This document shows, in pieces, positions 13,705 through 24,439 of a stretch of 64,000 nucleotides of DNA. The notes under the pieces were generated by a model that saw nothing but the letters and a program-made list of their open reading frames with translations, had not been told where the DNA came from and ran no database searches. The position numbers and the translations under genes were made by a program. The DNA is from Sinotaia quadrata (lineage: Eukaryota; Mollusca; Gastropoda; Architaenioglossa; Viviparidae). Every line of letters starts with the position of its first letter. Within the stretch, counting starts at the first letter, position 1. The stretch lies in assembly GCA_028829895.1 (NCBI GenBank), contig CM054180.1:90397135-90461134 (forward strand), in the 5' to 3' direction.

Positions 13705-13955
13705 AATGCACAGGTCACCAATGTCAAAGCTGCATATTTAAAAATAAACATGTAGATGCATATGCACATTGTGCAATTAATAAGAAAATGGGTGTGATTA
13801 ACTAAAGTACAAATACAAGTTTTGAGATTTTATAATTATATCATGGTGCAATAAAACTGTCAATTGAGATTTTATACCTTGTACCTTTTATACCGTTATG
13901 CTAAAAAAGAAAGAAAAATGAATTTATAAAAGAAAGAAATTGTATGTAATCTTTA
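13705..13955 (+). repeat. Direct duplication, copy 2
   Basis: Second copy of the 12762-13018 unit in the same orientation. It ends about 110 bp before the putative acceptor at 14063. Copy 2 carries an extra short stretch after TTTATACCTTGTACC. Confidence 0.85.
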
Positions 13956-14063
13956 ATAATTTTATATTTAATTTTGAAATTATGTATTTATTTATATTTA
14001 TTTAGTATATTATTATTATTATTAGCTTTTCATGATAGCGGTGGATTGATAATTATGTTTCAG

Positions 14064-14604
14064 GAAATGTTGGCTACATTCAGTCAACCCATCAAAGATT
14101 CAGAGACTCAAGTGACATCGAGGACTTGTTCCAGAGTGATCCAACATATGTACACATTGAAACAAGTAAAAGTGACACTTCAATACTTTGTACAGACAGT
14201 GAGTACTTGATCCAGAGTGATGCACATATGTACCCAGTGAAACAAGTAAAAGTGATGTTTTGACAATTTGTACAGACAGCGAGGACTTGTTCCAGAGCGA
14301 TCCATCATTTGTACCCAGTGAAGCAAGTGAAAGTGATGTTTCATCAGTTTCTACAGAAAATGAAATTGTGCCAGATTCTTGTGATGCTGATAGTACAGCC
14401 ATAGCACAGTATTTCCAGCTTTGTGTGCTGAAAAGTCAAGTGCATGCATATGGGACTTGCTGTTATATAAACATAATTCTAATTCTAACAATCACAGGAC
14501 TACTCAGGTCCAAGAGGGTGAGGAGTGATTTCTTTTTATTCCTCGTAGCCCAATATAATTCCATAGAACTTAGCAGTGTGCCGATTCTTTCTGTTTTACT
14601 TTAG
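14064..14604 (+). pseudogene. Acidic exon-like segment with three 27-residue repeats, frame broken
   Basis: A TTTCAG acceptor-like site at 14058-14063 opens a frame with GNVGYIQSTHQRFRDSSD followed by repeats of the pattern EDLFQSDPxxVPSEASESD. A single-base loss in the second repeat forces a stop at 14261-14263. The third repeat is in the next frame, which stays open to 14604 and ends in a hydrophobic stretch. Ser/Asp/Glu-rich repeats and conservation of the repeat frame suggest real coding ancestry. A poly(A) signal lies at 15238-15243. Either this is a decayed or alternatively spliced terminal exon, or the single-base loss is a sequencing error. I do not recognise the family. Confidence 0.45.
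14120..14361 (+). repeat. 81-bp tandem repeat, three copies (14120-14200, 14201-14280, 14281-14361)
   Basis: The units are 81, 80 and 81 bp, all starting GAG-AC-TTG and including CCAGAG-GAT. The 80-bp middle unit lacks one base just after CAGAGTGAT relative to its neighbours. Each full unit is 27 codons, so the repeat keeps frame except at that deletion. Confidence 0.9.
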
Positions 14605-16899
14605 TTAATGTGGTTATTTCTTTGTTAGCATAATGCAGATATGATCATGCTAAATAATAGTTTTGCTCAGATAAGTGAATATTACTTGTTTAATATACTG
14701 TTACTTTTTACATTTTTTCTTTCTACTTCTTAGTGCAGATATCTGCTTTTTTCTTTTAATTTTTAATGAAATTTATGTCAAATTAGTGCAAGTGTTTTAT
14801 GCAAAGTAATATTTCTGCTTGGGACAGAAAATATTTATAAATTAATATGTAAAATAATAAGTAAATTATCTTTTCTTTAGTGTCAAGTATTGGTTTATTG
14901 TATTTTTTACTTAATTTAAAATAAAATAATATTCATCATGAAAATAATATTTCTGCTTAAAATGGTAAATATTCTTATTTACCAAATCAAATATTGTGCT
15001 ACCTAGATCAGCAATGATTCATATTTTCTTTATTAATTGTCAGATTTACAGTTTCATTGTTTTTGTAAGCAATTACACTATTTGAGTATTATTTGATTTA
15101 ACGTTTTGTTCTTTTTGTTTGTATTAAAGTTTAACACAATACACAAGCAAGAAAAATGTTCTGCTGAGAACAGTGAAAATTTTGTTAAATATCATATCAA
15201 TTAATATAACATATGCTGTTATATTCATTCTTTGTTGAATAAAAAATAATAATTTCTGTTTTATTTTTCCTCAAATTTATCTTATTTTATTTTATTATAT
15301 CAATATATTGGTAGATGTATTTCTTATAATCGCTTTTTTATGTTTCTCCCTTGGACTTTGTATGCAATTTAAGAAAAAATATTTTGAAAGATTCATAAGT
15401 TTTAATAGGAGAAATGTATTATTTTCATTTAATCATAAGTTTGGGGGGTTATTTTAAAGTTTATTAATAATAATTTTAGTAAATAAGAATGTATAATTTT
15501 ACGTATTGTTTTGCTAATTTTATGTATTCTTTTGCAGGTAAACATTTATAACCATACATATATAAAATTGCTATTGTTTTCTTTCTTTATTTTTTTACTG
15601 TCAGTACATATTGGTGACATTAATATCAGTCTCAATAATTATAAACTATGGCAGTTAAGAGCTTCAAACTGAATATCTTATGTTGTAATGTTTTAAGTCT
15701 TTCAATACAAAACTGGCTACAAAGTCATAATATACTAGCACCAGGACAGCCATCTAGAACTTTTAAGATTATACCATGATCCAGTGTAAAACTGTACCCT
15801 TATGCTGCCATTTATATATTTTCTTAATCAGAGTAGCTTTTCTTTTTTACTTATGAGTGCGCATGCTGAATTTGTACCTTGATTTTTGTATCTATCATTC
15901 TATGTTGTTGTTTTTTTTGTTTAAATTTTAATTGAAAAAGAGTATAACTAAAAAAAAAAAATTTGTTTTGTACTGTTAAGTGTTATTAAATTAATAGTGT
16001 ATATCCTGAAAGTTTATTTTGATGTTGTTTCTTGCATTGTTTTATTTTTCACTAAGTAAATAATTAATTCAAAAGCTGAATTGTTACATTAATTTTGTGA
16101 AGAGTAAATTTGTTCTGATTGTTGATCTATACTGGATTTGTGAATGGGAAAAACATCTCAAGTAATAGTTTAAAAGAAAAAGTGAATGTATGATTCATTT
16201 TTAGACTGAATGTTTACTACAATAATAAAGATAGAAAGTATTTCTAATAGCTGTATCTAAAATACTGCCAGTTTCTTACTTAAAAATATTGGATTTAAAT
16301 GATAACTAACTACACAAAATGTTAGGGCCACTCCCACATACCAATAATCCAATACCCAAGGTTACTTTTTTACAGCATGTACATGTTTATTTTTTTTTCA
16401 ACCCCCAAACCACAGATAAACATTTTAAAATAATGTATTTAAATATGTCTTAAATAGTGTTGAAACAAAATATTGAGAGATAAAAGTTCACAACTCATAT
16501 TACTATCAATATAATATAAAATAATAATAATATCATATAATAATTGTAAGTGTCCTTTATGCTTAATAAATAAAAACTATAAAAATTATATTACTTTAAT
16601 TGAAAATATAATTACTTATATAATAAATCAAATGATAAAGAAATAAACCCATTTATTTTTTACACACCTGGATTGTAATCAGGTTTCTGATCTGCTTCTG
16701 TGGCTGTATTTGTTCTTGTGAGGTGTGATTGTTGTTGGTATATTATTTTTGTTGTTAAATTTTTAAATATCTATCAAATATTAGTGTGAGTGAACAAACG
16801 TGTAGAAAAAAAAATGTGGTGATAGTGTGATTATGACTCTTTACTACCCTGCCAGTGATAGCAGTCATATTTGAAACAGAATCTGTACTTTTATATGCC
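14605..16899. other. AT-rich downstream DNA, no gene seen
   Basis: Very AT-rich. A canonical AATAAA at 15238-15243 would suit the 3' end of the plus-strand exon-like segment. No open frame of interest and no recognisable repeat family until the LINE fragment at 16900. Confidence 0.5.
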
Positions 16900-17175
16900 T
16901 GTGAGTTATGGATCCTCACAGCGGATCTCGAGGATACAAGATACTTTCGAAGAAACTTGGCATTTCATATAGAGATCATGTCACGAATGAGGAAATGGGA
17001 GAATTAGGCAAGATATTGGGCTCTATGAAGAGCTATCAGCCATTGTGAAAAAACACAAAATGAAATGGTATGATGTCAAATGATCAACAGGGCTTGCCAA
17101 GACAATCATGCAAGGTACTGTGCAAGGAGTCAGAAGAGAGGACGACAGAGGAAAAGATGGGAGGAGGATCTACCT
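16900..17175 (+). mobile_element. Decayed LINE 3' coding fragment
   Basis: The plus strand reads, in shifted frames, LLYACELWILTADLED, QNEMV, then MINRACQDNHARYCARS and RGRQRKRWEED. This is collinear with the LINE at 6791-7447 (CESWTLTA and INRACQDNHAKYCARR). The expected EWTGL tail is missing; instead the coding match runs into a CTAC/CTAT microsatellite. Multiple stops show it is inactive. It ends right beside the left edge of the satellite. Confidence 0.8.
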
Positions 17176-17216
17176 ACCTACTTACCTATCTATCTATCAT
17201 TCTATCTATCTATCTG
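17168..17216. repeat. (CTAC)n/(CTAT)n microsatellite at the LINE-satellite junction
   Basis: Imperfect tetranucleotide repeats (CTAC then CTAT, with one CATT interruption) form a 3'-tail-like microsatellite of the LINE fragment. They directly abut the first satellite monomer. Confidence 0.85.
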
Positions 17217-20200
17217 GCGAAAGGCGTGTATAGCCCGAAAAACGCATAATTTTGATGTAGGCATGGATAGGTGGATATTGAGGAAGGCATCGCATGCCAA
17301 AAGGCAGATCTTCAGAAAAACGATTTTGTGATGCCGGCATCGGTGAATTTTGATGACAGTATTGAATGCGATGCATCGAATGCGAAAAGGCACGGATAAC
17401 CAAGAAAACGCCGATTTCGATGTAAGTATCGGTGGATTTTCATGCAAGCATCGATTGCGAAAAAGAGCTGATCCAGAAAAACGCTTGATTTTGATGCATG
17501 CATCGGTGGATTTTCAGGCAGGCATCGTATGCGAAAAGGCCCGGATCGCCGCCCAAAAATTAATATTAAAACAGGCATCGGTGGATTTTGAAACAGGCAT
17601 TGATTGCCAAAAGGTGCGGATCTTCAGAACAACGCTTTTGTGATGCCGGCATCGGTGAATTTTGATGCCGGAATCGCATGTGAAAAGTCGTTGATCGCTA
17701 GAAAAAAGCTTAATTTTGATGCAGGTATCGGTGAATTTTGATGCTAGCATCGAATGCGAAAAGGAGCGGATCGCCCCCCAAAATTAATTTTGATGTCATC
17801 GAATGCGAAAAGCAGATCTCCAGAAAAACGCTAAATTTTGATTTAGGCATCGGTGGATTTTGTTGCAGGCATCGCACGCGAAAAGGCGCGGATCTCCCGA
17901 AAAACGTTTGATTAAATTGGTGGATTTTGAAACTAGCATCTCATGCGATACAGCGAAAAAAAAAAAGATTTTGATGCAGGAATACGTGGATTTTGATGCA
18001 GGCAACGCATGCGAAAAGGCGCGGATATTTTGATGCAGTCATCGGTGGACTTTCATGCAGGTATCCTGAGCGGATCTCCAGAAAAACGACTTATTTTGAT
18101 TCAGGCATATGTGGATTGATGCCAGCATCGCATTTGAAGTGGCGCGGATCGTCAAAAAAAAAAAGATTAAATTTGATGCGGAGCTCGGTGGATTTTTATG
18201 ATGATATTAAATGCAAAAAGGCGCGGATCACCAATAAATTCTTGATTTTGATTTAGGCATCGGTAGATTTTCATGCAGGCATCGAAAAGGAGCCGATTGC
18301 AAGAAAAAAATTTGATTTTGCAGGCTTCGATGGATTTTGCCAGCATAGCATTCGAAAATAGCGGCTCTCTAGAAATACGCTTGATTTTGGTGCAGGCATT
18401 GTTAGATTTTAATGCTGGCATCGCATGCGAAAAGGCGCTGATCACCCAAAAGACGCTTGATTTTCATGCAGTCATCAAGGCACTTTGATACAGGCATTGT
18501 ATTCGAAAAGGCGCGGAGGATTGCCAAAAAACGCTTTTGGATGCACGCATCGGTGGATTTTGATGACAGCATGGCATGCTAAAAGCGCGGATCTCCAGAA
18601 ATACGCTTTATTTTGATGCAGGCATCGCCTGCGAAAAGGCGCGGATTACCAAAAAAACGCTGAATTAGGCATTGTTGGATTTTTATGCCGGCATCACATG
18701 GCAAATGGCTCGAATCACCAAAAAAGCCGCTTGAATTTGATGCAGGCATGAGGATTTTGATGCCGATCTCCAGAAAAACGCTTTGATGCCGGTATCGCAT
18801 AGGAAAAGTCGCATTTTGATGCATTCATCAGTGGATTTTGTTGAAAGCATCTTCGAAAAGAAGCGGTTCTTCTGAAAAATGTTTGATTTTGATACCTGCA
18901 GTGGTGGATTTTGATGCTTGCATTTCGATAGCAAGAATTGTGATGCAGGAATCGGTGGATTTGATGCAGGCAACATATGAGAAAAGGAGCTGTTCTCCAG
19001 AAAAATGCTTCATTTCAAAATAGGAATCGGTGATTTTGATGCAGGTATCACAGGCGAAAAAGAGCGGATCACTAGAAAAACGCTTGATTTTCATGCAGGC
19101 ATCGGTAGATTATATCGGCCACGAATGCGAAAAAGAGCGGATTGCCATAAAGAATCTTGATGCAGGCATCGGTGGTTTTTCAATGTTGAATTTTGATGCC
19201 AGATCTCCAGAAAAACGATTTTGATTCAGGCATACGTCGATTTTGTTGCCAGCCTCACATTCGACATCGCGGATCTCCATAAAAAACTTAATTTGGATGC
19301 AAGCATCAGTTTTTTTTATGCCAGTAGCGAAAATGAACGGATCAGAAAAACGCTTTTTTCATCGGTGGATATCGATGCCGATATCGAATACAAAAAGGCA
19401 CGGATCGCCAAAAGATCTATTAATTTGGATTAAGGAATCTGTGATTTTTATGCCAGTATCAGATGCGAAAATGAACGGATCTCCAGGAAAACGCTTGATT
19501 TTGATGGTCATCAGTGGATTTTTCATGTCAGCATCGCATGCGAAATGGCGCAGAATCACCAAGAAAATGCATTTTTCATGCATGCATCTGTGTATTTTCA
19601 TGCAGTCATTGCATGCGAAAAGGAGCGAATTGCCAGAAAGAAACTTTTTTGATGCAGGCATCTGTGTTTTAATTAAATTATCAGTGGATTTTCAGGCTAT
19701 ATCTCCACAAAAACGCTTTTCTTATGTAGGCATCAGTGGATTTAATGAAGGCAGGCACGGATCGCCATAAAAACGCTTGATGTTCATGCATGCATCGGTG
19801 GATTTTCATGTAGGCACCCCATGAAGGCGCGGATCGCAATAAAAACGCTTAATTTGGATGCAGGCATCGGTGATTTTTATACCACTATCATATTCGAAAA
19901 TGAACGGCTCTCCAGAAAAAACGCTTGATTTTGATGGTCATCTGTGGATTTTTCATGGCATGATTTTTATAATGACATTAAATGTGAAAAGGTGCATTAC
20001 TAATTAAAACACTTGATTTTGATGTAGGCATTTGTGGAATTTCATGCAAGCATTACTTGCGAAAAGGACTGGATTGCTAGAAATTTGATTTTGATACAGG
20101 CTTCGGTTGATGTTGATAGCATCGTATGCATAAAAAGCGGATCTCTAGATATACGTTTGATTTTGATGCAGGCATCGGTTTTGATGTCAGCATCACATGC

Positions 20201-20234
20201 GAAATGGCGCGGATCACCCAAAAAATCGATTTTT
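17217..20234 (+). repeat. Satellite block A, forward orientation (about 75-bp monomer)
   Basis: A degenerate tandem array. Measured spacing between successive ATCGGTGG landmarks is 74 bp (17428 to 17502) and 76 bp (17502 to 17578). A monomer has the ordered blocks GATTTTGATGCAGGCATCG, then GCATGCGAAAAGG-GCGGATC, then CAGAAAAACGCTTGATTTTG. The GATTTTGATGCAGGCATCG motif thus occurs about twice per monomer in slightly different contexts. Its last part (about 20034-20230) is an inverted relative of about 34500-34660 in block D. The array stops abruptly at the palindrome arm. Confidence 0.93.
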
Positions 20235-20380
20235 ATGAATGGACTGCAAATCTTCATACACCATTTATTGACAATGATTTTAATTCAACGGGTACAGAAG
20301 ATATGTTTCCTGATGAATTTGATGAATTTGATGTTATGACTGCAACAGCATTGGATTATTTTGTTGTTGTTATCCCCTAA
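20235..20380 (+). pseudogene. Fragment of an acidic coding exon, truncated by satellite
   Basis: The frame reads EWTANLHTPFIDND, then FNSTGTEDMFPDEFDEFD, and reaches a stop at 20378-20380. The matching right-arm sequence (minus strand, about 47681-47785) has the same frame but lacks 45 bases, removing 15 codons (EDMFPDEFDEFDVMT) without shifting frame. The left copy begins mid-exon: upstream is satellite instead of the rest of the exon. It is therefore a duplication remnant. Confidence 0.8.
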
Positions 20381-21739
20381 GGCGCTATTGATAGACTGTC
20401 TACAACATGAATGTTCCAGACAATTCACTAAATTAACCAAATAAAGCACAACTCAGCGCATGAATGAACGTACTAGAAACTCACCTGTAAATCATTAGAC
20501 GAGTGCAGCTGACAAGAACACATATTTTGGCTCCGTCTTAATAAATTATATCCATGTTATTAACTCTTATTTCCAGATAACAATACAGCAGGAAATCATC
20601 CTCTTATTATTATTATTATATTATATTATTATTGCCAAAGAATGGCACGTTATCTGAGATGTTGAGCAACAAGTGGAGCCATAAAACAATGCCAGAACTT
20701 TATCCTGGAAGTTGACTTTGATAAGTTTTGCACCACCACCGCAGAATGACTCAGATTTCAAGGACTGGTTTGAAGGACCATGGAAGTGTTTGCTAATAAA
20801 ATTCATTCCAGATGGACTTAAAGTTGTGTAATTATAAAGTCAAGAACTGCAAGTCAAGATACAGTCGAATTCACTCAAACTTTAATCACAGTACTTTTAA
20901 AGTTCACTCAGAAGCACTCATTCTCTTATAAACTCATTTATAGTTTGCTTATACGAACAATGCAAATTTCTACTACAGTGCTATAAAGTTAACATTTTCT
21001 TATGACACCATGTGATCATGATTATGAACTTATATACATATAAACTCTAATTGTAACTGTAGAACTATCCACTATATGCAACAATGCTGTCTTATGTTTT
21101 CTTGTTGAATACATTTATTGTTGATATATGGACCACTCATGTAGTCTGTCACCTACATACTTACTATCCTGGCTATATGTATCAGGGGGCTGAAGTTGTC
21201 TTCTAGAACTATCACTCTTCTATTCTACATTATTCATCTTTCTAACACTTATGGCCAGCCAGAAGGTGTGTTTTGGGGATTAGCCTAATGTTATGGATGG
21301 TCCAGGTTGGTGGACAATTAACATCTTGCCCATCTCTCAGCAAAACATCACAGCTAGTAATAATCATAAGCTTTTATATTCTTTCAAGAACAACTGCTAC
21401 TTGCAATTTTTCCATGCAAGTGCTATTATATAAATAATTTATAGAGATGTTATTTTTTTAAATACTTCTGGAAATAAGTTTCACATGTCATTGGTTTGTT
21501 GGGTTTTTTGTTTTTTGATTCTATTTTAAAGCAATAAGAGCTTTTTTTTTCTGTATCCCCTAGACATAACTCTTTTATTTCTAAACTATAAATCTTGGCA
21601 GAGTAAGTTTTATCTTTTATAAAAATAATGTTTTCTCTTCTAAATTATATTATATGCCCATTTCTTTATATTTCTTCAAAGTAATTTGTAAGATAATCAT
21701 AAAATCATAGAAGCTAATTAACTTATAAATATGTGTCAG

Positions 21740-22319
21740 GTGCAAGCCTAGAAAGAGAGCAAGAAACATATGATGAATGGGCTGATTGGCTGTGGAGTGA
21801 GCATCAGCGAAAACATTACCATAACGCGAACATTTGGATGGACAAAGATAAAAGAAAAAGAAAATCTTCAAAAAGTAAGTCTTTTGCTTCAGAGACAACT
21901 TGTGAAGAAGATGATTTGAAAAAAGCTCGAAAAGACCTACAAGAAAGTTACAGCTTTAATGCAAATGAACACAAAAAGGAATATTTTCAGACACGAAAAA
22001 TGAACTATGAGATCAATTACCAGAAAGCTTTGAATGACAAAAATAAGAATATGCATTTTGCTGATATTCCTTGGCCATGCAGTGGAACTGTTGAAACTAT
22101 GATGGAAGTGTTGTTTTGTGATATTCCACTTGATGGTGCTCTCAAGAAGAAATATATAAAAGAACAGCAGATTCGCTGGCATCCTGAAGTTTCTTCAAAG
22201 GTTTAGAGCGACTGGAACATTCTAGCAAAGCTAAAATTTTAGATTTAGTCAATCAGATTTCACAGGCTATCAACAAGAAGGCAGATGTAATATTAAATGA
22301 TAAATTAATTAAGGAATAG
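21740..22319 (+). pseudogene. NFKBIL1: NFKBIL1 terminal-exon pseudogene (left arm copy)
   Basis: A near-identical inverted copy of the functional exon at 45701-46299, with the same CAG acceptor at 21737-21739. It differs in three informative ways. A 12-bp in-frame loss removes DLNT. The conserved Arg in DEWADRLW is Trp. A 2-bp loss after the IRWHP codons shifts the frame, so the reading frame stops at 22206 and the conserved DKFLQRF is lost. Further small changes lie near 22206-22220. The upstream exons are absent from this arm, so no complete protein can be made. Confidence 0.93.
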
Positions 22320-23528
22320 TTCATATCTTATATGTTTATTAAAGGCCTGTTTATATTAATCTTAATGAAGTTAATAAACTCTGTAGGACAGATGACAGAT
22401 TTCCAAGTTTAATGAGAATGTGTTTAGTAAAAGATTTTACAATAAGATGGGTTACTTCTCTCCATATAGACGGTAGGTTGATATAATCTAGTCTCTCTTT
22501 ATTAACTCTGGTGCATGCTAGTTATGAAATAAAATGTATTTAAAACTGCCTATGAATTTAACCTTGTTGTATGTTTAGAAACTTTTGAAATTGCAATACA
22601 TATCTGGTGTAATCCAGTTGACATTTGCAGGGGCATTTATATCTTTGTTAGCTGTAATTGTCAAGTAGCAGATTTGGTGCATTTTCATACTCATTGCTCT
22701 ATATTTCCACTACACATTATGAACTATAAAGGCAAGAATGTGGCAAACCAACCAACTTTTCAGAAACTTCCACAGAAAAATAAAACTAAATTTTGTTTGC
22801 AGGGGTACAACCATGCTCTTGTAAGGCCTACTACAGTCTTTTATTTTATAACTAGCAAACAGTCCTTGAGAAATAAAAGAAAAAAGACAAGGAAAACATG
22901 CTTTAACAATTAGACAGGGATATATCTCAGGTGCACATCAAGAAAATAAACACTGCTTGCTCACACAAATAACAAGCAGTAAGAATCACTGTATATGAAA
23001 TTAAATCATGGTCTATACTTCCTTATCCAATTTTTATATTGTAGCTACTACTCATCCAAAGCCATTAAAGATACAGAGAAAAAATCTTATTCAAGGATTA
23101 CTTTTTGATGGCAGTATATAAGGCTAAAATCACCTAAAGAATTATGACGATATACCATTTCTGAGCAACATATTGTACCCAGACTGCTGTTTCTTCATGA
23201 GCACCAGATAAAATACACACAGTTGGCTTACATTTAAAGGAAATAAATGCAGCTTAAAATACTATGATCACTGACAGGCACACAGGAACTGAGACCCAGA
23301 GGGAGTGGCAAATTTCAATATGTACTTCATAATAAAGGCTTAATTTGAATTTTATTTGACATCTTTCCATAATGCAGGAAAAAAATTGTATTTATTTGTC
23401 ATCAACCAATCATATTTTGTGATTAATTCATCAAGGTAAATTTTTATGCCAAAACAGTAATGGATGGTCTTGTCTAGAGTCACTCATTTTACTTTTGGTG
23501 CTCTTAGCACTGTGAAATTTTTTTGGAC

Positions 23529-24052
23529 CAGAGGCAGGCAAACTTTTAATTACACAACTGTTGGAGCAGTTCACTGGCTGGATAGACAACCAAAAAGTCC
23601 AGAAAATAAAATGAGAACAGAAGTAATTTTAAAAGGTGTATTTAATTTTTTAAATAACTCAGTTTCAACAAAAAGTTAATGAGAGGGATAGTGTTGCTTA
23701 CAATGAATCAGATTTAATGACAGGCTTAATTGATGTGGTGGACAAGTGAAGAATAATGTCATTTAGATGACGGTCAGAGAGTTGAGAGCAAAACTGACTC
23801 TTTGTATATTTCATCAAGAACAGTTCACAGCAAAATGCGCTTTCGAATATAGTTATAATGCGCAGAGTATGTTTAAGAAAATGTGGAAACTTGCCTGAAG
23901 GAAGGATGACAATGTATAACAACACCCATTTGTTTTATTGACTAATTTGCTGTCTCTTGGGCCAGATGGCAATGTTATCTGTGAATAGCTTGGTGGGCCA
24001 GACAAAAGACCTTTGCAATTTGGCCTGAGGGCCGGAGTTTGCCCACCCCCTG
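23529..24052 (-). mobile_element. hAT-like MITE, left-arm copy
   Basis: The ends read CAGAGGCAGGCAAACTTT on one side and, inverted, CAGGGGGTGGGCAAACTCC on the other: the CAGGGGTGGGCAAACTCCGG type of terminal inverted repeat of many hAT (Charlie-like) elements. About 524 bp long with no intact transposase frame. The downstream flank ATCTGTAC matches the 8-bp duplication of the right-arm copy; the upstream flank is altered by a small deletion. Confidence 0.85.
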
Positions 24053-24439
24053 ATCTGTACAAACAATGCCCCTAAAGCAAATCAGGGCAGCTCTGCAAGC
24101 AAAAGGGCAGCTCTGCACACATTGATACACCCAACTGATTATGTTGCCAGTCAGTAGTTTGTATACTTCAATAATTAATATCAAGCATTAGGTGCTTATC
24201 CATTTTTATATAGACAATGGTAATGATAGTAAAATAATTGTTGAAATAGAAGTAGAATTGACAAAATTTTAATATTAAAATTTAATCCTTTGAACCAGAG
24301 ATACTGCTTTTTCAATTTGTGTGTAAACAAACAATTTCCCAAGAACCAATATTTAGGTCTCACACGTCTGTCCATACATGAAACATATTGAGATCTTGAT
24401 GTACACAACCTCTTGTGGTAAGTTACTAAATCAAGTGGT

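Noticed and set aside
17080..20380. Many open reading frames of 60-175 codons on both strands in the left satellite block
   Set aside because: They are frames through a degenerate tandem monomer, overlap on both strands, share the same strings and have no splice or promoter context. Only the short exon fragment at 20235-20380 has independent coding support.
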